From: Hippasteria phrygiana
Taxonomy: Eukaryota; Echinodermata; Asteroidea; Valvatida; Goniasteridae
NCBI GenBank assembly: GCA_037893225.1
Contig: JAZGUH010000199.1
Coordinates: forward strand, 1,984,001-2,048,000
DNA length: 64,000 nt
Reading direction: 5' to 3'
Shown: piece by piece, positions 54,801-64,000 of the stretch
Numbering within the stretch: position 1 is the stretch's first letter
Layout: every line of letters starts with the position of its first letter
Notes under the pieces: model-generated
The model's database searches: none
Seen by the model: the letters and a program-made list of their open reading frames with translations, nothing else
What the model was told of the DNA's origin: nothing
Program-made: the position numbers and the translations under genes

Positions 54801-57800
54801 CATTTCTTCATCCTTGTTTCTTTACGCATGTGGATACGATATAAATGTAAACTAAAAAATGCATATTAATGCCCAGCAAAGATTTCAAAATACTCATCTA
54901 TTCCCAGCAAAGAAAACAAATGTCTGTCGTATCCAAGTGAACTAAGATTTAAAATACTGCGTGTCCACTCCAAGCCAGATTTCCACACCAATTTGCTGCA
55001 GTCTAACCATTTCACCCACTGGGTAAAATATGAGATTGCGTTTGCCAGCGTTGAAGAGTAATGTAAATGGGGGGCTTGTACATTTTCACCAAGGAAAATG
55101 CTTCCTGTCCAATATTCAGTTTACCTGTCCACTGCACAGGTGGCAGATGAGATACCGAAGGGAATGCTCATGGATTCCTGATCTTTCGCCACAAAATAAG
55201 CGACTCACAGAAGAACTGGTGTTCCCATCTTTCATGGCTCATCCAACTATCTTCTTATACAATTCCCACCATTTTTTTATAATTCGCTTATAGAATCGCA
55301 CTTCACAAATTTCAATTGCCGTGTTTTCATTTAATATAATTCATGTGGCCCATTCCCCTCCCCTCCGCTTTTACAACCGTTTTTGGAAAGAAAAACTTGA
55401 AACAAAAGTAAAATCTATTTTGATTTGAGGTAGCCATTTTCCAGTTGGACTTACAACTTCATGCGGTCACCTTTTGTTTGTACCTCATAACATTAACGCT
55501 AACAGTCCTAAATCCTACAATTTCAATACGATTTTAACACCACATAGGGAGTTATAATAGTAATAACTCGGAGATTTATACTCAATTTTGAACTTGTGAT
55601 TATTTATCCAGAGGTGCTATGCCCATCGCTTTTGGACAGCGAAGCAAACATCGACCATCTACGCAGTACCATGGAGAACAAGACTTACATGCTTGGGGAG
55701 GCAGTGGACTACCACTGTGACCAGGGGTATCGTATCCTGGGCAAGACCTGGAGGGAATGCTCCGGACCAAACTCGGACTTCCCCAACCGGACGTGGACAG
55801 AACTCGACCCAGTCTGCACGGGTACGTGAACCTCGATCACCACACGGCAGAATGCACCTGAGCTGCAAGGGGTGGGGGATGGGGACTGCAGGTCAGCCAA
55901 TGTGTGTGGCTGGACCCGAGAAAAACGGCTGACTCGGAACAGTACAGTACTATTCAACTTCAAAAAGATTTGAAAAATCAGTTCATATATTTCATTAAAA
56001 AAATCATCCATTTTAATACAAAATGAATAATGCTTGTGCATGAATTGTTTAAGCAGCTATATACGTGTACATGCAGCTTGGCAATTTAAGATGTTGGTTG
56101 TTCTTATTTGGCAATAATTAGGGTAATCATTCATCTGGTGCGAATTAACTCCACAGACATTTTTGACTGGGAATCTTTCTGAGTCTTAAAAAATCCAATA
56201 GGTTTAGAAGCACACACAATGCGACAGCACTGAATCCACCAAACGCCAGCAGCACACAATTTGCATTGGTACCCAGGCTACGTACATCAAAATCCATAAT
56301 TTTGTTTCTCATAGAAATCGCCCAATTAAAGGCTAAAAGCCACTATGGTCAGAGGTAGGTGGTATGGTTGACAACATTTGAAATTGCCAACCCACCCTTA
56401 CAGTTTTCCTGGGCCATCATCTAAATAGAGGATAATTCTTCAACAGATTCCAGAGAAAGTATCCCAGATTTCAGACCTATAAACCCGGGGAGCCTAACTT
56501 TAATTCCGCCATTGGTAACATGTTGAGACCGACTCACCTCCCTCAGTATGTGTTTGTGTGATTTTAGCACCTCGGTAAACTTCTCAGATCTTTGCAACAG
56601 GTCAGTTTGTTGACACTACCAAATCCAATTTGCATCAGTCCAGAATCCATCAAAAGCCTTGGAAATCCCTTTAAATTCTGCAGTGTGTAGACCTGATGCA
56701 AATTTGATCCACTAAAGTGCTAACTTAGCAAACTGACCTCCTGCCAAGGGCAGAGAAGCCAAATGTACCGGGGCCTATCAAATCTCACAAATGGGAAGGC
56801 GAGTTGGTCTCACCAACGGTGGAAGTTACCTCACCTAGTCCGAGAATTAGGATAATTTCTTTCGTATCTATTGGATCGATTCTCTATTTAGATCTTGACC
56901 CAGGAAAAACATAACTGTGGTAGGGCTGGCAACCTAAAATGTGGCCAACCACACCACCTCTGCTCAGCTGTTGCAGCCCTTTACCTCAAGGGGTTTTATT
57001 GAGCGACTTCCATACAAAAAATGCTTGCTGATTTTTGATGGAGTAAGCATAAATCAGCTGAGAAACAACCACATAGCTGGTAACTTGTTTTGAGGGAGAA
57101 AAAACTCGTGTGATTAGCATTTCTATAAAACTAGCTCTGGGCCCGATTTCAGGAAGTGCTAAAAGATGAGTTAAGAACAGTACCAGTAGTATTTGTTCAG
57201 CACCGAGTGACGTAACAAATCACTATGTGATTGTGAAAGCCCTGAACAATTAAGATGCGATTCTTTTTGTGAAATCGAGGCCCGGTTCTTTTGCAAATCC
57301 TGCATAGCTCCAAAAGAGATGAATGTATTTAATTTGTGTTGTCACAGTACTTGAACAGTGAAAATCTCTATTTATGATGTTTTGATTGACAGAGATTCTA
57401 TGTCCAGACCCTGGTAACATCCAGTATGGAGGCAGGTACTTAGTATCTATGCACATTGGAGGAAATGTGACTTTCCGTTGCCGGTCCGGCTACAGCCTCC
57501 GAGGATCGGCTGTCAGACACTGTCTGCCCAACGGGAAATGGAGTGGAACCCTCACCACGTGCGATCATGAGAGTAAGTTCACCATGGACCATGACCATTG
57601 GGTACCGCGACTGAGACCATGACGTACCACGACTGAAGCCGCAGGGTACTAAGACTGAGGAAATTGGGTACCAAGACTGAGGCAATTGGGTACTGAGAAA
57701 ATGACGATGGGATACCAAAATTCTGACCACGGGATACCATGACCACAAAGTACCAGGACTGAAGCCACAGGGTACAACGAATGAGGCCACAGGGTACCAC

Positions 57801-60800
57801 GATTAAGGCCACAGGGTACCAAGACAATGATGATGGGGTACCAAGGTGATGACCACGGGGTACCAAGACTGGTCCCTAGACTGAGACCAGTACCGAAACT
57901 GACAACACTGTAGTTCACACTCACAGATACTTTTGGCTTAAGGACGTGGGCTCAAAGGGTGATTACATGTATATGAGATCTTTTAAAGTTGAGGAAACTG
58001 CTAAATAAAATGCAGATATTAAAATATATCAAAAATGAATACAAATTGTACGTACGTCACTGTTACAGGTTTCTACTGCCCAAATCCTGGGATCCCCATT
58101 GGTGGGCGCATGGTGAATGCTTATGACGTGCGATTCCGGAAGGGAGAAACAGTGGCATATGAATGCAATGGAAATAGGGTGTTGATTGGATCAGCCGAGC
58201 GAGAGTGTAACAGGTCAAGAAGTTGGAATGGGGAAGCCCCTACGTGCCAAGGTAAGTCAGGGTATACCCTGGTTGTAAGCATTCTATTGTTGTTCCGAAT
58301 ATACCTAATATTCGAATATTCAATCCTCAACCAAAGCCGGTTCGAATATTCAAAAAAGGAACATAATGCACTAGGATCCGTCGATATCAGAATTTTTTTT
58401 AAATATGATAAAAATCGGACATCCAACATCGATTATTGATATATCAACAAGTTAAAGACTAAAGACGGCACCTGATTCACCTATTTAGGGATTGATCCAC
58501 CGCAGTCGTAGACTTCTAGCTCATTCAAAGATATCGATGTGCCGGGCGCCATCCAGAACAAAACTTTCTATAGATCAATGTCGGGTACGGAGAATATTTT
58601 TCACAATATCAATTTAAGGCCGGTGTACGTAGCGTGAATTTAAGTCACTTATGAAATATGGTATAGTATTGCACAAGTAATCGATGATATCGATAATTAG
58701 GAGAGCAGCCGGTCACTTGAGATGGTTTAATCAATAATAGGGAAAAGGAGTCCAATTTTCATGGGAGTCGGATATTCATATGACACCGGTTCATACCGAA
58801 CGCGAATTTGTGACGTCAGGGCATGCAATTGCAGCTGGAAAAAACCTGATTGGCGAGTGTCAAATTTTCGAATATTCGGTCAAACCCAGTTTCACATAAG
58901 CATGCGAATACAGTAGATTATTTCAAAACGTACAAACCTAAAACATTGAGGGTTTAAAGAGATTGTCCATAGTTGCAATGTACCAAGATAAGACACCCGA
59001 TACTACTTTGGTTGTAACAACCATTGAAGGTTTCAAGAGACAGGGATTGTCCATGCAGCTGCGCCTTGCTGTACAAATATGTCAGTTGTTGGAATCAGGA
59101 ATTAACTAGAAAATTACATTTTTGGGTTAAATATATTATTAAAATTAACATTTTGCAGCAATTTTTCAACTACTATAGGAATAAGTCTTTAGCATGCAGC
59201 GGCAGAGGTATTTCAAATTTATTCTTGGGATAAACCACAGATTCCAAGGCAATAACAATTATTACTATGCAGACAAGAACCAATATTAAAAGAAAAGACA
59301 AGATAATATTCAGTTTGGGAAGAAAAACCAAAGATTTTCTGCTTGGGGACTATGAAACTGATTCATGGAAAATGAGCAAACTGGATATTTCTCAATTTCC
59401 AATCTATACCAACCTCATTTTTCATTCATTTTTATAAGGGGACGGGGGAAACCCCAAACAAAGCACATGATTCCCTCTTTGGTTGAATTACAACTGAGGG
59501 ATTGGACAATATTATGTCACTCTGCATTCACGAAATTCTGCCACCAAAGAATTCACTACGTACACACACTGTTTCTTCAGGGCCCTACGACTTTGACGAT
59601 CCAGTGGAGATAGCGAAAAGGATAGGATACAAAGCAGAAGGCTATGCTATCGATGCCCACACCCCTCCCACAAACAACACCACGAGTTATAGAGGCCGAA
59701 GCGTCGATCTTGGATACACTGGGGGAATGGACATCTACTTTGCTTTTGACGCATCTGGTAGCATTCCTGCAGGCTACTTTGAAGACGGCCTAAAATTGGC
59801 AAAAGCGCTCGTCAGAAAGGTAACTGCATGTCGTTCAATACCACTTCATAGTATTCATTAAGATGGAATTTGCGTCGGGTGATGTAAATTCAATATATGC
59901 ATTTTGCCTTGTATTTATAAACACTGTATACTCAAAACCTCCTGCCTTCTGGTGCAGACCTCAGTGAAGGGCAAAATTTGAAAGTATTTTTAAATCATGT
60001 AGATGCGTTCTCAAGATTTCTGTCATGCATCTGTGCACTTTTTCAAACTCATAAACCATGGTGACTTGTACGAATAATTCTAGGTGTTTTTTTTTATGGA
60101 AATCGCCTAATAGCTAAAAGCCACTCTAGGTAAAGGGCTACAACAAATGTGGTAGCCAGGGTGGCCATATTTTAGGTTGTTAGCCCTACCACCCTTACGG
60201 TTTGCCTGCGTCCAGATCTAAATAGAGGATAAATCTTCAATAGATACCAAAGAAATTATCCCAATTTTCAGACCTACAGACCCAGGCGGAGTAACTTCCA
60301 CCGTTGGTGAGACCAACTCACCTCCCCAAAGAAAAAGGGGAAAATGCTGAATTAAAAAACGGGTATTTCCAAAAATTGCTTGCCACACCCCCTGATGTCC
60401 AGAGCTGTGTGCAGAACACAATAAAAATGCATCAAAATCCATTTTTCTAACAAAGTATGTTTCTTATCATTTCAAAATTTTGTATAGCATTTTTCCGATT
60501 GTGATTTCAGCGAACCTTTATTTTGTTGGTAGACTTCTCAAAGTACACACAATGGATTCCAGGACACAAATTATCGCAATTCTGTTTCTGTTTTATAGAT
60601 TGGTGTAGCAGATGGTCCTCGGCGCGCACGCTACGGAGTTGTTGTATACGCGTCAACGCCTGAAACAGTTTTGCTTGTCTCGAATCCACAACCATCTGTG
60701 GACGACGTAAATGAACGGATCAACAGTGTATCAGCACTTCGCACTGATGACATAGGTGATTATCAAATGTGATTTAGGTCATAGAGCTATATAAAATAAT

Positions 60801-63800
60801 TCAAGCACTAACTCCTCATAAAGGCATGTCTGGAAACCAAAGTCCAAGTGTGAGATTTGTGTATGTTTATGAATTTAGTATGCTGCCTTTTCAATATACA
60901 CACCAGTTGTGGAATGTACATGCAGTTGATCTATCGCTGTTTAACCACATTCCTATTGCTGATGAGTTTACGACATCCCTTACACAATCCTATGGTATTT
61001 TATTTGTTAACTTTTGCATATGATTCTTGCATGTCCGGTGCCGAATGTAAATTAATGCAAGCTTTCAAGCAGACCCAGGTGAAAAAGTAGAATAGCAGGA
61101 TAACATTTTTCAAAATATTAGGACAAAAGTAGGACTTTTGCGGGATTATCAGGAGTATAGTTTTCGTTGATACTCACCCATATCCACATCAGCATCACAA
61201 GCCTCATTGGACATGTTCTGCACTCAAAATACTTGTGCTCTATCCTCAACTAAGCTCTTGGAAACTTGCAGTACACCCAAGCCCTTCATTGTGTCATTTT
61301 AATATGACAGTGTGTAACATTGTTATGCAAAATATTCAATGAGATTTCATTTTTCAGAGTTGTGGGACAAAAAAGTAGGAAAAAATAGTTATTTCAAGAA
61401 AACGTAGGGACAATAGGAGTAAGGTGAAAAAAAATTGGGGAAAGTAGGAAATTAGTAGGAATAATTGAAAGCTTGTTAATAATTGGCAATCTGTATTCAT
61501 GCGATTCTACCTCAGTCATTGCAATGTGAGAATGTTTGTCTGTCCACAGGAAAGGGGACCGCGACTGGCTTAGCACTCCGGCATATCCATACAGATATGA
61601 TCCCTGCATCCCACAGGCCTGATGTAAAGAGAATCTTGTTCCTCTTCACTGATGGTACGGGGTTTGATTATGGTACTTTGTCTGGAGAAACAAGTAGATG
61701 ATATGTTAGTTTTTCATATGCGCGTTCGGGCCACGGTGCTAATCTTTCTTTCCTGACTAGCCCCCTGGGCTAGTTCACTCGAGTCATTACAACTCTGCAG
61801 TTAATGCCCATAGCTTTATAGGCAATTAGGCATGATCGACCTCTAACAGGTTGACAGAGGATCCGAGATGTGAATGGAACCTGGACGGTGGGGTAAGTAA
61901 ACAAACCAAGCAAGGGGGACTATTAACCAGGTCAAGGCTTGAAAAAAAAGATATCTCAATAAGCCAGTTTGGCATCTCGAAGGTCAAAGGTTAGTGGGGA
62001 TAAAATTGCTGACGCCCATTCTAAATTAAATTTAACACGAGCGCGTTGTGCGACCACCTTTGCACGTTCATACGAGCGTGTTAGGTCACGGGTCATTTGG
62101 GATAACTACATATGTATGTCATTGTGCACATGCGCAGTTGAAATACCGAACTGGCTTATTTGGAAGTCATCCTTCCATGCAGTGGGTCATGTATTAAAGA
62201 GAGCATGACCATGAGCTTTAACCTCTTCGATATGGACGACGGTCGGTTGTTGTCTATATGCACATTCCTGCATGTACTCAATCCACTCATGTTTGAAGTA
62301 TATTGTTCTTGAATGGGAGTGTAATGAATAGATGCAGCTTTTTCCAAACAAAGCTTTCATTCACACGAAAGGGGGACTCCAAGTGCATTGAATGATCGGA
62401 CCAATCAGTGTGGTGGCTATTGTTTAATTGCTTTTAAGCTTATAGCTTCCCCAATAAATAACAGCCTGAATACAAGGGGTTCAAGTCTGTGCCAACCACA
62501 ATCTGCCTTTTGTTGAAGCAATATAAATGTCTCATGGTCTGGACCAGAGTACAGGACATGCTCGAGTCGGGATGGCATCATGCCCTTGAACCAACCGGCC
62601 TGAGAGGGATTGTATATTTTAGGCAACCAATCCTGGTTCCCAGACGCTCTACTGTAAATGGAGGACGTGTCTTATGGAGCTTGAACGGTGTAGTTTTCTT
62701 CACAAATAGGCAAAACTAACATGGCCGGCAATGAGGCTCTACCCAAGAGGGAAGCCAAGATCCTCCGGGATGACTACAAAGTTCAGATCCACTGCATTGG
62801 AGTTGGTACGGAGATAGACAGAGACGAGCTGCAGCAGATTGCAACCAAGCCTCTGAGTGACCACCTTTTCTTCATCGAGAGATACAGGGACCTAAATCTC
62901 CTTGCCCAGGAAATCACAAAGCAGAAACTAGGTGAGGGAAGTTTCTATTATTAAGGGTTAGGTCACTGAGGCTTTGAAAGTTACCAACTTCCAATATCGA
63001 GGGGAGCTGGTACACTGCAAAAACTGTGGTGTTAATATAACACCATGTGGTGTCTATATTGGGCGAGTGGTCCAATATAAACACCACATGGTGTTAATTT
63101 AACACCACAGTTTTTGCAGTGTAACCCCTGTCCACTTAACATAAAACAAATAGAGGAATCCCACTACGACGAGTTTAGCGCCGATCTGCGCACTTCCGCG
63201 TTTGAAAACGAGGATCTCAATGTCACAGCTAAACAACTTTATGCTGATCGTGCACCTGCGCTTCCTTTTATGGCCCGATTAATTCATGCATGGATGAATG
63301 TGCTGAAAAGCGTTGTTTTGCTTGCCACTGACACTCTCGCTTTCAACCCGGAAGTGCGCAGAAGGAGCTAATGTGAAATTCCTCTATATCTGTACCTTAG
63401 ACGTAGTAAGTTCCAGTTTTTACTGGGCCTCCCAAATTTCATCCAGATTAGAATGTTTTCTTGGCAAACTACTGCTAACTGCACGTGCCTGCACCTTGCG
63501 GCCAGAACGATGTCCGCGCACATTTTTAATTATGGCACTTTTGTGCAATAGCGATTTAACGCACTCACATGCACATGTTCAATGTAGTCGGAAGAGTGCT
63601 TGTTTGGGTAGTCCGGAGGTTGCAGGTTGGAGTCCCACTTCTGGAAGTTTTCTTTGCTCACTTTGAAAATTGAAGGGTTTTTTGGTTTTAATTCCTTGCA
63701 GATTACTCTCCATGTGGGTACAATGGAGCGCCAAACCAAGCAAGAGGAGGCAGGATATCAGGTGGGGACGAGGCAGAGGATGGAAAGTGGCCCTGGCAGG

Positions 63801-63847
63801 TGGCGCTGTTCTGCGATCAGGGCATTGCCAACTGCGATGACTGTGTG
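45803..63847 (+). CDS. Complement factor B/C2-like protease, 6 CCP + vWA + start of trypsin domain (13 exons, 3' truncated by window)
   Basis: This is a secreted zymogen of the factor B/C2 family, which pairs with C3b/C4b through Mg-dependent vWA contacts to form C3 convertase. The 702 residues encoded here run as signal peptide 1-22, CCP1 27-89, CCP2 94-147, CCP3 155-220, CCP4 225-290, CCP5 295-348, CCP6 355-411, linker with a likely activation site at Arg452 (SYRGR|SVDLG), vWA from about 462 to 650, and trypsin domain from Ile672 (GGR|ISGGDEAEDG). The MIDAS is complete: DASGS 469-473, Thr in GTATGLAL near 548, Asp579 in LFTDG. All 12 exon junctions keep the frame. The CCP-vWA-trypsin order is known only from factor B/C2 proteins; vertebrates have three CCPs and sea urchin Bf has five. 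His57, Asp102 and Ser195 would lie right of the window. Confidence 0.93.
46881..47122. mobile_element. MITE, AGGAATTTCACATTTAGCTC family, copy 1
   Basis: Imperfect inverted ends; shared right arm TCGCTTTCAACCCGGAAGTG and GAGCTAAATGTGAAATTCCT. Confidence 0.7.
47163..47315. mobile_element. MITE, TAGAGTACCGAAGTGATGAC family
   Basis: Closely matches the 18587 copy through AACAAAGGAACAGTCGAAAT. It lies in the first intron of the factor B-like gene. Confidence 0.75.
47573..47658. repeat. Near-perfect hairpin
   Basis: Arms TACTGTTGAAAACGTTGTGC and GCACAACGTTTTCAACAGTA with inner GAACCGGTTCC/GGAACCGGTT. Probably another MITE nested beside the 47659 copy. Confidence 0.75.
47659..47776. mobile_element. 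MITE, TAGAGTACCGAAGTGATGAC family, short form
   Basis: Short form like the one at 37021. It directly abuts a hairpin at 47573-47658. Confidence 0.75.
48615..48755 (+). CDS. Factor B-like exon 2: CCP1, first half
   Basis: GCLEPPSLAGGRFEFGAG and SIACYTGYKLK hold the first two CCP cysteines. The exon ends in phase 1 at AAAG|GTAACA inside the domain. The remaining cysteines are in exon 3. Confidence 0.82.
49078..49197. mobile_element. Palindromic MITE, same family, copy 3, truncated right end
   Basis: The left end GGGCCTGTTTCACACG is kept; the right arm stops after GATCCGGATTC. It lies in the intron between factor B-like exons 2 and 3. Confidence 0.7.
51033..51183. repeat. Foldback of 18-bp subrepeats
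   Basis: GTCGTGCCGTCGCATAGTCG units on the left mirror CGACTATGCGACGGCACGAC units on the right around ATTGTTGATTTTC. In the intron between factor B-like exons 2 and 3. Confidence 0.8.
51351..51578. mobile_element. 228-bp palindromic MITE with TA target
   Basis: Ends CACTGT...ACAGTG, inner arms GGCGTTTAGATTTTAAACAC and complement, TA on both sides. A related, more diverged element rich in TGTTTAG occurs at about 23350-23655. Confidence 0.8.
51831..51893 (+). CDS. Factor B-like exon 3: CCP1, second half
   Basis: GEGSVIYCKDDGEWSQPAKC completes CCP1 with Cys3, Trp and Cys4 in a 63-base exon, phase 1 at both ends, donor G|GTGAGT. A split CCP is unusual beside the one-exon CCPs that follow. Confidence 0.88.
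52572..52751 (+). CDS. Factor B-like exon 4: CCP2
   Basis: NCDEPQAPWNGEVKLRNG, TICKPGFSRVG, KTCSRTQRGLLW and TRCISV give a complete CCP. The donor is G|GTGAGT after GTA; reading on would hit TAG at once. Confidence 0.9.
53785..53995 (-). mobile_element. tRNA-derived SINE, reverse
   Basis: Reverse-complement SINE with CTACCAACTGAGCTATCTTG (box A) and the leader end; box B is deleted. It lies in the intron between factor B-like exons 4 and 5. Confidence 0.75.
54397..54609 (+). CDS. Factor B-like exon 5: CCP3
   Basis: SCRNPGVLHGANWTLAL, INITCWPGFASAG, ITCGMSGEWSPV and PTCQ match a CCP. There is an extra basic stretch RRSRRDDE between Cys1 and Cys2. Confidence 0.92.
55612..55821 (+). CDS. Factor B-like exon 6: CCP4
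   Basis: VLCPSLLDSEANIDHLR, VDYHCDQGYRILG, RECSGPNSDFPNRTWTE and PVCTG form a CCP with a longer loop before the Trp. Phase 1 at both ends. Confidence 0.92.
56322..57015. repeat. Inverted pair of the ~230-bp dispersed repeat
   Basis: Forward copy at 56322-56545 and reverse copy at 56795-57015, with a spacer holding AGTTTGTTGACACTACCAAA. Possibly one larger foldback element. In the intron between factor B-like exons 6 and 7. Confidence 0.65.
57393..57572 (+). CDS. Factor B-like exon 7: CCP5
   Basis: LCPDPGNIQYGGRYLVSM, VTFRCRSGYSLRG, RHCLPNGKWSGT and TTCDHE form a CCP. The donor is A|GTAAGT in phase 1, continuing as Ser. Confidence 0.93.
57580..57890. repeat. Degenerate minisatellite, GGGTACCA-based
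   Basis: Repeated units like GGGTACCAAGACTGAGGCCA, about 20-24 bases each, start right after the donor of factor B-like exon 7. Confidence 0.8.
58069..58251 (+). CDS. Factor B-like exon 8: CCP6
   Basis: YCPNPGIPIGGRMVNAYD, VAYECNGNRVLIG, RECNRSRSWNGE and PTCQ form the last CCP before the vWA domain. The CPNPGIP.G start resembles the CCP next to vWA in factor B. Confidence 0.93.
59581..59819 (+). CDS. Factor B-like exon 9: activation linker and vWA MIDAS
   Basis: It starts GPYDFDDPVEIAKRIGY, passes through SYRGRSVDLGYTGG and enters vWA at MDIYFAFDASGSIPAG. DASGS is the DxSxS metal-binding motif. The exon enters in phase 1 and leaves in phase 0, as does exon 10's start. Confidence 0.95.
60097..60330 (+). 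repeat. Dispersed ~230-bp repeat, copy 4
   Basis: Closest to the 4697 copy (AATAGATACCAAAGAAATTA, CCAATTTTCAGACCTA). In the intron between factor B-like exons 9 and 10. Confidence 0.7.
60599..60755 (+). CDS. Factor B-like exon 10: vWA middle
   Basis: ARYGVVVYASTPETVLLV and SVDDVNERINSV match the vWA beta-strand and helix after the MIDAS helix. Phase 0 in, phase 1 out. It contains no stop. Confidence 0.92.
61195..61420 (+). repeat. Dispersed repeat shared with 1190-1423
   Basis: Second copy of the repeat described at 1190, in the intron before factor B-like exon 11. Confidence 0.7.
61550..61654 (+). CDS. Factor B-like exon 11: vWA MIDAS Thr and Asp
   Basis: GKGTATGLALRHIHTDM and VKRILFLFTD carry the second and third MIDAS elements. 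The donor is D|G at GATG|GTACGG; this choice makes the junction TDGKTNMAGNEAL, as in factor B. Confidence 0.92.
61957..62162. mobile_element. MITE, AATAAGCCAGTTCGGTAT family, copy 2
   Basis: Ends CAATAAGCCAGTTTGG and CCGAACTGGCTTATT; reverse orientation relative to the 43492 copy. In the intron after factor B-like exon 11. Confidence 0.75.
62710..62931 (+). CDS. Factor B-like exon 12: vWA end
   Basis: GKTNMAGNEALPKREAKI, VQIHCIGVGTEIDRDEL and HLFFIERYRDLNLLAQEI are the last vWA strands and helix and the linker to the protease. Phase 1 at both ends. Confidence 0.95.
63013..63121. mobile_element. Short palindromic MITE with TA target
   Basis: CACTGCAAAAACTGTGGTG arms of about 48 bases are almost perfect, flanked by TA on both sides. 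It lies in the intron before factor B-like exon 13. Confidence 0.85.
63154..63383. mobile_element. MITE, AGGAATTTCACATTTAGCTC family, copy 2
   Basis: Shares TCGCTTTCAACCCGGAAGTG with the 46881 copy and GATCTGCGCACTTCC on the left arm. Confidence 0.7.
63590..63675 (+). mobile_element. SINE 3' remnant
   Basis: GTCCGGAGGTTGCAGGTT and TTTCTTTGCTCACTTTGAAA match the SINE 3' half. It lies just before factor B-like exon 13. Confidence 0.55.
63702..63847 (+). CDS. Factor B-like exon 13: start of trypsin-like domain
   Basis: DYSPCGYNG, then GGRISGGDEAEDGKWPWQV and ALFCDQGIANCDDCV. There is a trypsin-type activation motif R|ISGG, which vertebrate factor B lacks. Cys658 probably tethers the two chains. 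Donor GTAAGG, phase 0. The gene continues beyond the window. Confidence 0.9.
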
Positions 63848-64000
63848 GTAAGGCCACTGGTACCCTCTCTATGAAGGGTACCAGTAAAACTTATTGACAA
63901 AGACCTCCATCTCAAACTGTCCGGGAAAAAAAAATCTTTTTTTTTCACAGGATTACAGTTCTAAACAGAGGTTATCAACAGACATTTACTGATCCTTAAA

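Noticed and set aside
54373..54855. 160-residue frame overlapping factor B-like exon 5
   Set aside because: It is a different frame from the CCP3 exon and crosses its splice donor; the CCP frame has the cysteines.

Overview
The window is eukaryotic genomic DNA. It has short exons with GT/AG borders, long AT-rich introns, many short palindromic DNA transposons (MITEs), tRNA-derived SINEs, long poly-G/poly-C runs and a frequent TAGGCCTA-type oligonucleotide. Together with an invertebrate-style complement factor B gene this suggests a marine invertebrate deuterostome, most likely an echinoderm; amphioxus or a hemichordate cannot be excluded. I rebuilt the genes by hand from splice sites, reading-frame phase and domain cysteine patterns; nothing was searched against a database.

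Layout. (1) Minus strand, 24147 down to 877 and probably beyond the left edge: a secreted multidomain protein of 23 recognised exons and at least 1288 residues. All 22 exon junctions keep the frame and no stop is met. Order: signal peptide, WAP, 6 CCP (sushi), Ig, 2 CCP, Ig, CCP, Ig, 2 CCP, follistatin/Kazal, divergent Kunitz, Kunitz, and a short Cys-rich exon that may begin an NTR domain. The two ends match the WFIKKN plan (WAP, Kazal, Ig, Kunitz, Kunitz, NTR), with a large CCP/Ig insert between them. (2) 26891-27305, plus: an orphan last exon of a trypsin-like serine protease. (3) 31213-32615: a decayed Tc1/mariner transposon. (4) 32749-40282: a second, broken copy of the 5' end of the minus-strand gene. 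Its main body, 33336-40282, matches 19813-26435. It carries a 2-bp frameshift in the WAP exon and a truncated CCP exon. (5) 40283-45802: repeats only, no gene seen. (6) 45803 to beyond 63847, plus: a complement factor B/C2-like gene with signal peptide, 6 CCP, vWA with a full MIDAS, and the start of a trypsin domain; 702 residues are encoded in the window and the rest lies to the right.

How the parts fit. The minus-strand inhibitor-like gene and the factor B-like gene are divergently arranged. The simplest history is a tandem duplication of a block holding the 5' part of the inhibitor gene plus a factor B-like gene, followed by loss of most of the first factor B copy (only its last exon would remain, at 26891-27305) and decay of the second inhibitor-gene 5' end. 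False haplotype duplication in the assembly is the main alternative. Functionally, one gene makes a complement convertase-type protease and the other a secreted protein rich in complement-control and protease-inhibitor modules; a regulatory link between them is inference only.
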